Positions 35,910 through 44,812 of a stretch of 64,000 nt of DNA are shown here, one piece after another. The stretch spans positions 267,264 through 331,263 of the forward strand of contig DCKE01000027.1 of assembly GCA_002320285.1 (NCBI GenBank), written 5' to 3'. The notes under the pieces were generated by a model. That model ran no database searches and had not been told where the DNA came from. It was given only the letters and a program-made list of their open reading frames with translations. This DNA is from Flavobacteriaceae bacterium UBA1682. GTDB lineage: Bacteria > Bacteroidota > Bacteroidia > Flavobacteriales > Flavobacteriaceae. The position numbers and the translations under genes were made by a program. Numbering within the stretch: the stretch's first letter is position 1; each line of letters begins with the position of its first letter.

Positions 35910-36313
35910 AGTTAAAAATATAAGGTCTTTTATTGATGGAATACCTTCCATTGTTGTTAAAGACGCTCATAGTATAAAGAAAATTTTAAAATAAAAGTGA
36001 AAGTACAAATAAGCTTATTATTTGTTGTTCATTGAGTTGTTAGTTTATTTTTGTTTAAGGACTCCGCCATGCGGAGTCCTTTGTTTTTATAAGGTATTTT
36101 GATTGTTAGTATCGTTAGTATCCCTTTGTTCCTGTTTTTAAGTAAGCTAACTCGCTGCGATAAACAGTTACGCAAATGGATTATAGTGACCGATAAACAA
36201 CTGCATTTCTTAAAATAAAAATGTTAAAATTTTTATTATGTTTTTTTATTTGTGTTTTATTGTTAATATTTGATTAATATTAAACACAGTTTGCGAAATA
36301 TGCAAATAAAGAG
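35910..36313. other. 404-base spacer after the heme-uptake operon
   Basis: Contains one strong terminator hairpin (36057-36088) and no ORF. A 9-base direct repeat (GTTAGTATC) lies near 36109-36126. The last 60 bases before the next gene are very AT-rich; only a weak -7-like ACAGTTTG was seen. Confidence 0.5.
36057..36088 (+). terminator. Terminator of the heme-uptake operon
   Basis: AAGGACTCCGC (36057-36067) and GCGGAGTCCTT (36071-36081) form an 11-bp perfect stem with a 3-base loop, followed by TGTTTTT. It lies about 150 bases after the lipoprotein stop codon. Confidence 0.82.
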
Positions 36314-36775
36314 ATGAAATCGAACACCTTAATTCGGAAATATCCCGCCAAAAAGGGTAACTATTTGTATTTTATTGCGGTGTCGCTCTTGCTACCGCTA
36401 ATCTACATATGGTTACTGAGTTTTCAATTCAGAGAATTGATTCCTTTTAGTGCCATATGTTTCATTCCTTTCCTATTGTTATTTTGGATTTACTGTACCA
36501 CTTCATATAAAATCGTTGATCGACAAATCTTTTATCGATCTGCCTTTTTAAGAGGTGATTTTGATATCAATACCATCACAATGATCGAATTGATACAACG
36601 ACCAAATCAAGGAAATCGTCCGGCTTTAGCTTCCAAGGGAATGATTATTCATTATCGGGATAATCAAACCGTCTTTTTGGCTCCGACACAACCAAAGAAA
36701 TTTTTAAAAAACATTTTAAAAATAAATAAAAATATTACCGTAATTAGGAAGTCACGTGCTTTTCAAAGCGAATAA
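36314..36775 (+). CDS. PH-domain (bPH) membrane protein
   Basis: The protein has 153 residues. Two transmembrane helices (about 17-35 and 44-62) are followed by a small beta-rich domain that resembles the bacterial PH fold: TTSYKIVDRQIFYRSAFLRGDFDINTI, read in parts, through FLAPTQPKKFLKNIL. Such proteins are usually inner-membrane proteins of unknown role. Nothing in the neighbourhood clarifies its function. Confidence 0.65.
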   Translation: MKSNTLIRKYPAKKGNYLYFIAVSLLLPLIYIWLLSFQFRELIPFSAICFIPFLLLFWIYCTTSYKIVDRQIFYRSAFLRGDFDINTITMIELIQRPNQGNRPALASKGMIIHYRDNQTVFLAPTQPKKFLKNILKINKNITVIRKSRAFQSE

Positions 36776-36909
36776 ATCAAACCCTATACCTTAATCCTAA
36801 TTTCTAAACCGACGATATAGAAGTGCTGCCGTGATTGACCGAATGAAATTCAACCGTAATGACAATAAAGTAGTACCCAATAAGCGTTAAAACAATAAAC
36901 CACTTCTAC

Positions 36910-38535
36910 ATGAAATTAAGAATAATTTTTTTATTGACCATAATTGGTTCTGCTTCTTGGGCTCAAAATAATACAGAAAATACCGCAACCCTTATTCAGA
37001 TCTGGGGTTTTTTAAAGTACAATCATCCAAGGGTAGCTAGTGGCGTGTTGGATTGGGATTCAGAGTTTATTCAAAAATTGAATAAAATCGAACAAAACCC
37101 TAACGATGAAGCGGTCAACGAGGTATATTTAGAATGGTTGGGCAACTTAAAAAAACCGACACCTTGTTTGAGCTGTCCTACTGTCAAAGTTAGTCAATAC
37201 CCGGGAAATGTGGTTGTTGATTGGAGTAGTCAGGCTTCGCTTAGTTCAGAAGTAAAAAATCAATTGAATTATATATTAGAAAACAGAAATGTTGGTAAGA
37301 ATTACTATGTTCAATTTCATCAAAAAACCAAACTACCGTTGTTTAATAATGAACGGAAAATCACTTCAAATGGTTTACCCTCTTCGCAACAGCGGCTTTT
37401 AGCTTTAGCGCGCTATTGGAATGCGATACAATATTTTTATCCGTACAAACATTTAATGTCCTCCGATTGGAATCGGGTATTATTAGAAACCATACCTCTT
37501 GTGCAAGGAGCTTTAACCGACTTAGAATTTCAATTGGCTTTGGTTCAAATGAACAAAGTACTCGCCAACAGTAATGCTTTTGTTGCTTCGGAATTAATCT
37601 TTGAAAAGATTGGAAGAAAAAAGATACCGTTTAAAATTGAGAATATTCAAGATCATTGGACCGTAGTCAAGTATGAGAATGATTCCTTAGCCAAGCAAGG
37701 GGTTTTACAACTGGGTGATGTTATCGTTGAAATTGACGGTACAAATATCGCTCAATTGGTTGCAGAGAAAGAAACTTGGATTTCAGCGTCCAATGCACAA
37801 AGCCTTAAAAGTTCGCTAGGTGCTACGCTACTAAATGGTGAAAGCGATACTGTGAGTTTACAGGTCATTCGTCAAGGTGAGGTTTTGAACCTCTCCCAGA
37901 AACGATTTCCCATAGCGGATTATTATTGGGAAAGTGAATCGGAACAAACTCAGTTGCCATGGAAAATAATAGACGACAAAACAATATGGCTGCGCGTCAA
38001 AGACTTACAATTTGATCAGTTCAATACCTTTCAGACGGTCGCGACTTCCAAGCGCAATCTAATCTTAGATTTACGCGATTACAATGTGCCGTCGGGATTT
38101 AAATTGGCAGAATATCTGGTTCCCCGATCGAAAGCATTTGCCCAGATGGTAGAGCCCAATAGTTCCTATGTGGGAAAATTTGATCAAATTGTTCGTAAAA
38201 ATGAAATTCCAGTAGTCAAAAAGTTTTTTACGGGCACTACTTATGTACTGATTGACGAGAAAACCAGAGGACAAGCGGAGTTATTAACGATGTTGTTTAA
38301 AGGGAGTGATCGAATTAACTTGATAGGCAAGCGAACTTCAGGTACAGTAGGATATACTACCAAACTTGTTTTACCCGGTGATATCAGTGTGTTTTTCACT
38401 GGTGTTGGAATTCAAAACGCCGAAGGTGGTGAGGTACAACAACAGGGGATTCAACCAGATATTAATATGGACATTCCTTTAGCGGATGAAAACCAGATAT
38501 CCAATGATGTTTTACAAGCCTTGCAAAAGCAATAG
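36910..38535 (+). CDS. S41 (C-terminal processing peptidase)-like secreted protein, catalytic Ser replaced
   Basis: It has 541 residues with a signal peptide ending ASWAQ, an N-terminal helical region, a PDZ-like domain (about 235-320, with LGDVIVEIDGTNI), and a C-terminal S41 domain (about 340-525). In active relatives the Ser lies three residues before the conserved Glu of the SxAE helix. Here the segment reads TRGQAE, with Gly454 at that place and Glu457 kept. The position used by the catalytic Lys in CtpA-type enzymes is Thr479 (TSGTVG). It is probably not an active protease by the usual mechanism and may be a binding protein. Confidence 0.75.
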   Translation: MKLRIIFLLTIIGSASWAQNNTENTATLIQIWGFLKYNHPRVASGVLDWDSEFIQKLNKIEQNPNDEAVNEVYLEWLGNLKKPTPCLSCPTVKVSQYPGNVVVDWSSQASLSSEVKNQLNYILENRNVGKNYYVQFHQKTKLPLFNNERKITSNGLPSSQQRLLALARYWNAIQYFYPYKHLMSSDWNRVLLETIPLVQGALTDLEFQLALVQMNKVLANSNAFVASELIFEKIGRKKIPFKIENIQDHWTVVKYENDSLAKQGVLQLGDVIVEIDGTNIAQLVAEKETWISASNAQSLKSSLGATLLNGESDTVSLQVIRQGEVLNLSQKRFPIADYYWESESEQTQLPWKIIDDKTIWLRVKDLQFDQFNTFQTVATSKRNLILDLRDYNVPSGFKLAEYLVPRSKAFAQMVEPNSSYVGKFDQIVRKNEIPVVKKFFTGTTYVLIDEKTRGQAELLTMLFKGSDRINLIGKRTSGTVGYTTKLVLPGDISVFFTGVGIQNAEGGEVQQQGIQPDINMDIPLADENQISNDVLQALQKQ

Positions 38536-39029
38536 TAAATTATCAGAGATTTTAGCCAGGATTGCGGTGACACAACTACAAACAAATTTGATGACAGTGA
38601 ATGGTTTTGATTCATGAATTCAGATTCAACGCTGCAACAACTATAGTTGACAGGAAGCAATTCAATTATATAGGGAATTTTAGGAACAAGGACTTCTACT
38701 GGAACGTCTAAACGATTCTTTTTAGGGGCGGATGACGACTCTACATTGATTATCCAAGCCGGTATTGATGTCACAATCTTTATGTGCTGATTGAAAAATA
38801 ATTACGGTCTTTACAAGAGTTTATTAGGACTATTCGTAAAATATGTTTTTTTTATTAAATAGCTTGCTTATTTTATTTTTAAAATTAGGAATAATGCTTT
38901 AAAAAGTTAAATTTACATCGTTTTGTATTAAAATTTGAAATGGAATGCGATATAAATGCGGGTTTTCTAGTAAAAAAGGTTATTTTTGTTTTTTTACAAC
39001 ATATCATCCTTTTAACCCAACTCATTTAT
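38536..39029. other. Spacer between the S41-like gene and the antiporter gene
   Basis: The first 250 bases include the possible S41 remnant; the rest is AT-rich. No stable terminator with a T-run was found after the S41-like gene. A -7 match (TATTTTTG, 38981-38988) lies 41 bases before the antiporter ATG chosen here. Confidence 0.4.
38614..38790 (+). pseudogene. Possible decayed remnant of an S41 C-terminal region
   Basis: Read in one frame from 38614, this 59-codon stretch contains two TAG codons (38644 and 38671) but gives LTGSNSII, then GILGTRTSTGT, and near the end AGIDVTIFM. These resemble FKGSDRI, LIGKRTSGTV and GIQPDINMDI at the same spacing order in the intact S41-like gene just upstream. 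It may be the ruin of a duplicated neighbour. The similarity is short and could be chance. Confidence 0.35.
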
Positions 39030-40151
39030 ATGCAGACAAAAAACTTTTTATGTAGGAATTTTAAAATTGACTTACCCATTTGGTCGATTTTATTCCCGAT
39101 TTTAGCCTTATTTTTAATTAGTATTAAGGGGTTTTTTCCCGATTCAAATTTATTTTTGATCGCTTTAGGATCCGTATTAATATGTGCTGTCTTAGCAGCT
39201 GTACATCATGCTGAGGTCGTTGCTCATAAGGTGGGAGAACCTTTTGGGACCATTATTTTAGCCTTGGCGATTACGGTTATAGAGGTTTCTCTAATTGTAT
39301 CGATTATGCTTTCAGAAGGTAATGATCAGCCTTCCTATCTGGCAAGAGATACGGTATTTGCCGCCATCATGATTATACTTACCGGAATTATTGGACTTTG
39401 TTTACTGGTTGGTGGAGTTCGTTTTCGCGAGCAAAACTTTATTAAACAAGGAGTTAGTACTGCCTTGATCACCTTGATTGCAATTGCTGTCCTTACCTTG
39501 GTTTTACCGAATTACACCACTACATTAGCTGGGAATAGTTATTCCAACAGCCAATTGATCTTTGTCGCTATCATATCTTTGATATTGTATGGAGGTTTTA
39601 TTTCTGTACAAACGATAAGACACCGTAATTACTTTTTACCTGAAGAAACGGCTGCAACTACAGATTCTTCCGAGCTCCATGTGGCACCACCCAATACAAT
39701 TACAACCGTTTCAGCCTTGGTTTTACTTTTAATTGCGTTAGTGGCTGTTGTATTATTGTCTAAGACTTTATCGCCAACCATAGAAGCATTTGTAATAGAA
39801 ATAGGAGCGCCAAAATCATTAGTAGGTATTATTATTGCAACAGTGATTTTATTGCCAGAGGGTCTAGCTGCTTATAAAGCTGCAAGAAAAGATCGTTTGC
39901 AAACCAGTCTTAATTTAGCGTTGGGATCGGCTTTAGCTTCTATCGGATTGACCATTCCTGCAGTAGCTGTGGTATCTTATTTTACAGGCATGACTGTCGG
40001 TTTGGGTATCGATGCCAAGTCAACCTTATTATTGGGATTATCACTATTTACGGTGTATTTATCATTGAACTCAGGTCGAACGAATATACAACAGGGAATT
40101 GTGCTGTTGGTTCTGTTTGCTACCTATTTATTCACCACTGTAGTACCATAG
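39030..40151 (+). CDS. Ca2+/H+ antiporter (CaCA family, ChaA-like)
   Basis: The protein has 373 residues from ATG at 39030 and about eleven transmembrane helices. The two family repeats are visible: GEPFGTIILALAITVIEVSLI in the N-terminal half and LVGIIIATVILLPEGLAAYKA in the C-terminal half, each with the acidic residue that binds the cation. An in-frame ATG at 38940 would add 30 residues, but a -7 promoter match at 38981 lies inside that extension, and a length near 370 fits ChaA. It would export Ca2+ (or Na+/K+) in exchange for protons at the inner membrane. Confidence 0.85.
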   Translation: MQTKNFLCRNFKIDLPIWSILFPILALFLISIKGFFPDSNLFLIALGSVLICAVLAAVHHAEVVAHKVGEPFGTIILALAITVIEVSLIVSIMLSEGNDQPSYLARDTVFAAIMIILTGIIGLCLLVGGVRFREQNFIKQGVSTALITLIAIAVLTLVLPNYTTTLAGNSYSNSQLIFVAIISLILYGGFISVQTIRHRNYFLPEETAATTDSSELHVAPPNTITTVSALVLLLIALVAVVLLSKTLSPTIEAFVIEIGAPKSLVGIIIATVILLPEGLAAYKAARKDRLQTSLNLALGSALASIGLTIPAVAVVSYFTGMTVGLGIDAKSTLLLGLSLFTVYLSLNSGRTNIQQGIVLLVLFATYLFTTVVP

Positions 40152-40195
40152 TAGAATTACTGAGAAATAGTGTTAAAAACAGAAGAATAAAAAAG

Positions 40196-40223
40196 AAAAA
40201 CAGGCATGCTGCCTGTTTTTTTT
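40196..40223 (+). terminator. Terminator after the antiporter gene
   Basis: CAGGCA (40201-40206) pairs with TGCCTG (40210-40215), extended by an A5 run before and a T8 run after. It lies about 45 bases after the stop codon. Confidence 0.88.
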
Positions 40224-40329
40224 ATGTTTTTTTTTAAAAAAGTTTCATGTAAAATTTATATATTACCTTTATACTTGATTTTTTTTTCACTTAGTTTTTT
40301 TATAAACGATTAAAAACGAATTGACCATT

Positions 40330-42708
40330 ATGAGTGAGGTTCAACTCAAACTAGCAGAGGTTAAAAATTTATATAGTCAGCTTCAATTTTTAGAAGAGGA
40401 TACCCCCGTGTCTGATGAGGAAAAGATTTTGATCTTTAATCAAAATCAACTCCTGTCGGAACAGATACTTGTTGCGATAGAAGAGGTATTGTTAAATGAT
40501 GCAAAGCAGTTAGAGGCATTGTTTTGGAAGGTTAAAATATTTAACGGCCCCTATTTTAATGATGTTTCGGTGATGTTGAATACCACCGAACAAATTTTAG
40601 AAAGTACGACAGATCGCGAACAAAAAGTAGAAGCATACGATTGGAAAGCTTGGATATACTCGGAGAAATTGGAGATGAAGGATCGAGCTATTGTCGCTTT
40701 GGAAGACAAATTGATCGAGATCTCCCAAGTCCAAAACAAACGTTCGTTTCAAGATACTGAATTTGGAGATACATACTATCGTTTGGCAACGATTTATGAA
40801 CAATTGGACAAGGAAGAGACCGCGGCAGATTACTATTTGCTGTCGCATCAACATACGCCAAATCATTTTTATCAAAGTTATCACGGCGGTCGGCTCTTGC
40901 TCAAACAGCATCGATTTGATGAGGCTTTTTTATTGTTAGACGCTTATAAAACCTACTATCCTGGTGAGGCTACTATCGTTTTTGCAAAAGAAATACAGGA
41001 ATTATTTGATCGTGGTTTGTTGCATAAACATTGGAATCTGTTTCGGTTGTTTTTTAATATTGGAATGGAATACTATACGGAATTTGGTGTTGCTACGGTA
41101 AAAGAATGGGGGCAGAAGTTTTTGCCTTTTATCCTAACTGAGATCGATCAAAATCCATCGAATCACATCGCGTGGAGAATGTACGGAAGTCATTATTTGT
41201 TGATTGAAAAAAACAGCAAAAAAGCGTATGAGGGATATACACAATATTATCATATGGTGCAGAAGATCTCGGATTCATTAGCCAGCACCTATATTGTACT
41301 TTGTGAAAAGCTGAAAATTTCTTTAGATCACTTTGATTATCCTATCGAATTAGAAGGCCTAGATGGCTATGCCATACATGTAGCATTATTGGAAAAGGCT
41401 ACAGATTTAGCCGAACATGGCGACAAAGAGAAAGCAATCTATTTTTATGAGCTCTCCGAATTTTACGGAAGAAAAGCTTATACGGCCTATGATGATTATT
41501 TTACTCACGGTATAGGCGCTTCTAGTAATAATAGCCTTCATGAATTTGCTCTATTATGCAACAATCTCGGAGTAGTTATTAAGACCTTGATCGAATTAAA
41601 GGTAGACGAAGAGTTAGATATGGAGCAAGCAAAATTTGCTGTGGCTTTGCATAAACGGGGTTATGAATTATCTCCGTTTTGGGAAAATTTATCGAGTGGA
41701 ATCGCAGTTAGTACACTTGCCAAAGATTTCGAGCAGTTGGAAGCTTTTTCATTACAATTGCTCAGCTATTATGAACCGTATTCGGTCAATTGGTTTAGCG
41801 TACAGTTTCATCGGTTGAAAGCATTTTTGAATAAGGGTGATTTTGAGCGCGCTGAAAGTTTATATTACGAGCTTAAAAAGGGTTTTGAAGCCAGCGATAA
41901 TGAAGATGAGGATCAAGTAAATGAAATGATTGATATCGCATTGGAGTTTATTACTTTCATCAGATACGAAAACAAGCAATACCAAAAAGCTATTGATTTG
42001 GTTAATGAATTTTTTCAAACAGCTATTTATACCAAAATGCAGGAAGAGAAAGCTTTTTTGTACTGGTGGTATAATTTGGGTTGGGCGTATTACAAGTTAG
42101 GCGATCTTGAAACTGCTCAGAAATATTTTCTACAGATGAAAGAGGAATATGGAGATACCGAGCAATTTCAGTCGGCTTTAAAAGACCTACCCAGTGAATT
42201 TGACTTGGAATCAGGCAATGAGAAATCTAAAAAGATTAAAGATTTTTACAGACAGCGACAAGAAAAGGTTTTTGATTTTCCCATAACGGATAAAACGAAG
42301 AATCACGAAGGGCATTTGAAGCAAATCATCGATTTGTTTGTCGACCAGGAGGATCCCGAAGCAGAAGCATGGATTGAAGATAATATTCATGTTCATTTGA
42401 TTGGCAAGACTCAACGAGAAGCTCCCGATACTCAAACTTGGGATTCGATGTTGGATTTTTATTTTTTAGAACAAAATGTCACCATCCGTTTTAATTTGGT
42501 GGAATGGACCGAAACTAAAAAGGGTTTCTTCGGATTTGGAACTCAGGAAAAGGAACGCAGTAAAATGTATGTATTGTTTTATCATTTTAAAGAAAATGAA
42601 GAGCATATTTTACCACTTGACTTTGATTTGGAATCGGAATATTATCAGAGAAAAGCGCAGTATTTGTGGAACCAGTGGGTTACCAACCTACTTAATGTAA
42701 AACTATAA
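40330..42708 (+). CDS. Large TPR-repeat protein of unknown function
   Basis: The protein has 792 residues from ATG at 40330 (an in-frame TTG lies 9 bases upstream). There is no signal peptide and no transmembrane segment, so it is cytoplasmic. It consists of helical TPR-like pairs; clear ones are around 350-390 (HGDKEKAIYFYELSEFYGR) and 565-610 (YNLGWAYYKLGDLETAQKYF). The last 150 residues are a mixed, acidic domain with no family I recognise. Its stop codon is one base from the next start, so it is translationally coupled to an AlkC-like HEAT protein. Confidence 0.75.
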   Translation: MSEVQLKLAEVKNLYSQLQFLEEDTPVSDEEKILIFNQNQLLSEQILVAIEEVLLNDAKQLEALFWKVKIFNGPYFNDVSVMLNTTEQILESTTDREQKVEAYDWKAWIYSEKLEMKDRAIVALEDKLIEISQVQNKRSFQDTEFGDTYYRLATIYEQLDKEETAADYYLLSHQHTPNHFYQSYHGGRLLLKQHRFDEAFLLLDAYKTYYPGEATIVFAKEIQELFDRGLLHKHWNLFRLFFNIGMEYYTEFGVATVKEWGQKFLPFILTEIDQNPSNHIAWRMYGSHYLLIEKNSKKAYEGYTQYYHMVQKISDSLASTYIVLCEKLKISLDHFDYPIELEGLDGYAIHVALLEKATDLAEHGDKEKAIYFYELSEFYGRKAYTAYDDYFTHGIGASSNNSLHEFALLCNNLGVVIKTLIELKVDEELDMEQAKFAVALHKRGYELSPFWENLSSGIAVSTLAKDFEQLEAFSLQLLSYYEPYSVNWFSVQFHRLKAFLNKGDFERAESLYYELKKGFEASDNEDEDQVNEMIDIALEFITFIRYENKQYQKAIDLVNEFFQTAIYTKMQEEKAFLYWWYNLGWAYYKLGDLETAQKYFLQMKEEYGDTEQFQSALKDLPSEFDLESGNEKSKKIKDFYRQRQEKVFDFPITDKTKNHEGHLKQIIDLFVDQEDPEAEAWIEDNIHVHLIGKTQREAPDTQTWDSMLDFYFLEQNVTIRFNLVEWTETKKGFFGFGTQEKERSKMYVLFYHFKENEEHILPLDFDLESEYYQRKAQYLWNQWVTNLLNVKL

Positions 42709-42709
42709 A

Positions 42710-43525
42710 ATGACTACCATTGAATTATTAAACCGCAAGGGTGCGACCAAAGGGACTTTGATTCCAGCAACGGTTTTACAATTGCTCAATCGTGGAGAAA
42801 TGGAGACTGTTAATTTGATAGAATGGTCGGCTGTAGATCACAAACAGTTAATTAATACTGTTTTTCCGCAGTTGGGTTTAAACGCGGTAGTGTCACAATT
42901 GACAGCTATACTGGATAATATAGATAAACCATCTGTGATGAAGTGTGTCGCTGCGGTAGGGAATTTCTTATCGGCTTATGGTATTAGAAACGACAATACC
43001 CGGCAATTGTATCAGTTATTTAGTACGCATCAATCAGATTCTATACGTTGCTATGCTTGTTATATTGTCGCTTTAAATTACGATTTATCCCTTGTAGAAC
43101 GGTTGGAACTTGCGAAGCCATCGATTGCAGATTCCAACTTTGGTGTTCGAGAAATTATATGGATGGCGCTTCGACCAGAGTTGGTTAAAGAACTTGAAGA
43201 GGTACTTGTATATTTACAGCGTTGGACAACAGATCCAGATGAAAGAATACGTAGATTCATTACTGAAGTCACTCGGCCTAAAGGAGTTTGGACTCAAACG
43301 ATTGTGGCTCTAAAAAATAATCCCGAACGAGCATTGCCGCTTTTAGAAGTTTTAAAAGATGATGAATCCTTATATGTCCAAAACAGTGTTGGTAATTGGC
43401 TCAATGATGCCAGTAAATCAAAACCGGAATTTGTAAGGACGCTTTGTGCACGTTGGACTCAGGAATCGAATTCCAAGGCAACCCAGTACATCGTAAAAAG
43501 AGCTATGCGAACCTTAAACAACTAA
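42710..43525 (+). CDS. HEAT-repeat protein of the AlkC/AlkD DNA-alkylation-repair superfamily
   Basis: The protein has 271 residues of HEAT-like helical repeats. The second half matches the AlkC pattern: LQRWTTDPDERIRRFITEVTRP in its two parts, then LLEVLKDDESLYVQNSVGNWLNDASK. AlkC and AlkD remove 3-methyladenine and 7-methylguanine without flipping the base. The catalytic Asp/Trp set was not verified, so it might be a non-catalytic HEAT relative. Coupling to the TPR protein suggests a shared complex, which is inference. Confidence 0.7.
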   Translation: MTTIELLNRKGATKGTLIPATVLQLLNRGEMETVNLIEWSAVDHKQLINTVFPQLGLNAVVSQLTAILDNIDKPSVMKCVAAVGNFLSAYGIRNDNTRQLYQLFSTHQSDSIRCYACYIVALNYDLSLVERLELAKPSIADSNFGVREIIWMALRPELVKELEEVLVYLQRWTTDPDERIRRFITEVTRPKGVWTQTIVALKNNPERALPLLEVLKDDESLYVQNSVGNWLNDASKSKPEFVRTLCARWTQESNSKATQYIVKRAMRTLNN

Positions 43526-43695
43526 GCGGTTTTTTAACTGTTTTGGGTTTACAAAAAAGGTGTTGATTCGGGTTTATTGCTGATTTCATATCTCTCAAAA
43601 TAGCGATGAACTATAAGCTCAATGCTTTGATCAAGGGGGGTCAAATCAAAGAAATTTCGTATCTTTAAGTATTGAATAACTCAGATTTTAATTTC

Positions 43696-44703
43696 ATGAA
43701 AAGATATAAACCACTACAAGATATTCCGGTTTCCGTTCTGGATTTAGCCGTAATCGGAGTAGATGTCACCACTAAGGAAACTTTAAATAATAGTTTGAAT
43801 TTGGCGCAGCATGTTGAAGCCTTAGGGTATCGACGTTTTTGGGTAGCTGAGCATCACAACATGCCTTATATAGCCAGTTCGGCTACAGCGGTTTTAATAG
43901 GATATTTGGCCCAGGGAACCAATACGATGCGCATTGGTTCAGGCGGTATCATGTTGCCTAATCACGCCCCTTTAGTTATAGCGGAGCAATTCGGAACCCT
44001 TGAATCACTCTATCCAAATCGGATTGATTTGGGCTTGGGGCGAGCACCTGGAACGGATGGTTTGACAGCTATGGCCTTAAGACGTACTCACGATTTATCG
44101 GCCAACTATTTTCCAGAGCAAGTTGCAGAGCTACAACAATTTTTCTCTAAAAACAATACTGATGCTAAGGTACGTGCATTCCCCGGTGATGGACTGGAAG
44201 TACCTCTTTGGATCTTGGGATCGAGTACTGATAGTGCCCATTTAGCGGCAAAATTGGGATTGCCATATGCTTTTGCTAGCCACTTTGCGCCGGAACAAAT
44301 TCAGCTGGCCTCGCAAATCTATAAAAGTGAATTTCAACCCTCCGATAAATGGCAAGAACCCTATTTTATGGCTTGTGTTAATGCTATGATTGCCGAGACA
44401 GATGAGCAAGCAAACCGTTTAGCGACTTCTTTGTATAATATGTTTTTAGGTATTATACGCAACGATCGCAGACCGATGCAGAAACCCGTAGATTCTATGG
44501 ATGGACTTTGGAGTGAGCAAGAGGAAAACATGGTTTATCAAAAATTAGCCTGTACTTTTATTGGTACTAAAGACAGTGTCAAGTCTGATCTTCAAAGGTT
44601 TTGCGACGTTTTAGAAATTGATGAATTGATGATAACGAGTCCTATTTATGACCATCAAGCAAGGCTCAAGAGCTTTAGCCTGTTTAAACAAGCGGTTTCT
44701 TAA
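43696..44703 (+). CDS. Luciferase-like flavin-dependent monooxygenase (LLM class, MsnO8-like)
   Basis: The protein has 335 residues in an (alpha/beta)8 barrel of the bacterial luciferase-like superfamily. Motifs are VLDLAVIG near the start, GYRRFWVAEHHNMPYIAS, GSGGIMLPNHAPLVIAEQF and the flavin-phosphate loop RIDLGLGRAPGTD. It resembles MsnO8/YbdN-type oxidoreductases that use FMNH2. The substrate is unknown and no flavin reductase is adjacent. I chose ATG at 43696; an in-frame TTG lies 24 bases upstream. Confidence 0.85.
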   Translation: MKRYKPLQDIPVSVLDLAVIGVDVTTKETLNNSLNLAQHVEALGYRRFWVAEHHNMPYIASSATAVLIGYLAQGTNTMRIGSGGIMLPNHAPLVIAEQFGTLESLYPNRIDLGLGRAPGTDGLTAMALRRTHDLSANYFPEQVAELQQFFSKNNTDAKVRAFPGDGLEVPLWILGSSTDSAHLAAKLGLPYAFASHFAPEQIQLASQIYKSEFQPSDKWQEPYFMACVNAMIAETDEQANRLATSLYNMFLGIIRNDRRPMQKPVDSMDGLWSEQEENMVYQKLACTFIGTKDSVKSDLQRFCDVLEIDELMITSPIYDHQARLKSFSLFKQAVS

Positions 44704-44708
44704 GCTTT

Positions 44709-44807
44709 GCGCAGATGCGCAAATGCGCTTTAGATGATACTATGTCTATACGTTGATGTGCAAATACGTGAATCTGCGTATTTGCATATCAGCGCATCAT
44801 CGTATAG
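44709..44807. repeat. Palindromic element between convergent genes
   Basis: Two inverted repeats fill the space between the monooxygenase and permease genes. GCGCA-GA-TGCGC is at 44709-44720. A larger arm at 44746-44768 (CTATACG through CAAATACG) pairs with 44777-44807, beginning with nine perfect pairs (GCAAATACG with CGTATTTGC) and closing with CTATACG/CGTATAG; an insertion of about 8 bases is in the right arm. Repeated TGCGCA/GCGCAT words give it a mosaic look. There is no T-run, so it is not a classic terminator, though it could stop transcription from both sides. Confidence 0.65.
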
Positions 44808-44812
44808 GCATC

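Noticed and set aside
38451..38774. A 107-residue minus-strand frame across the end of the S41-like gene and the following spacer
   Set aside because: It overlaps the S41 3' end on the other strand and shows no family features; the plus-strand relic explains the low stop density better.
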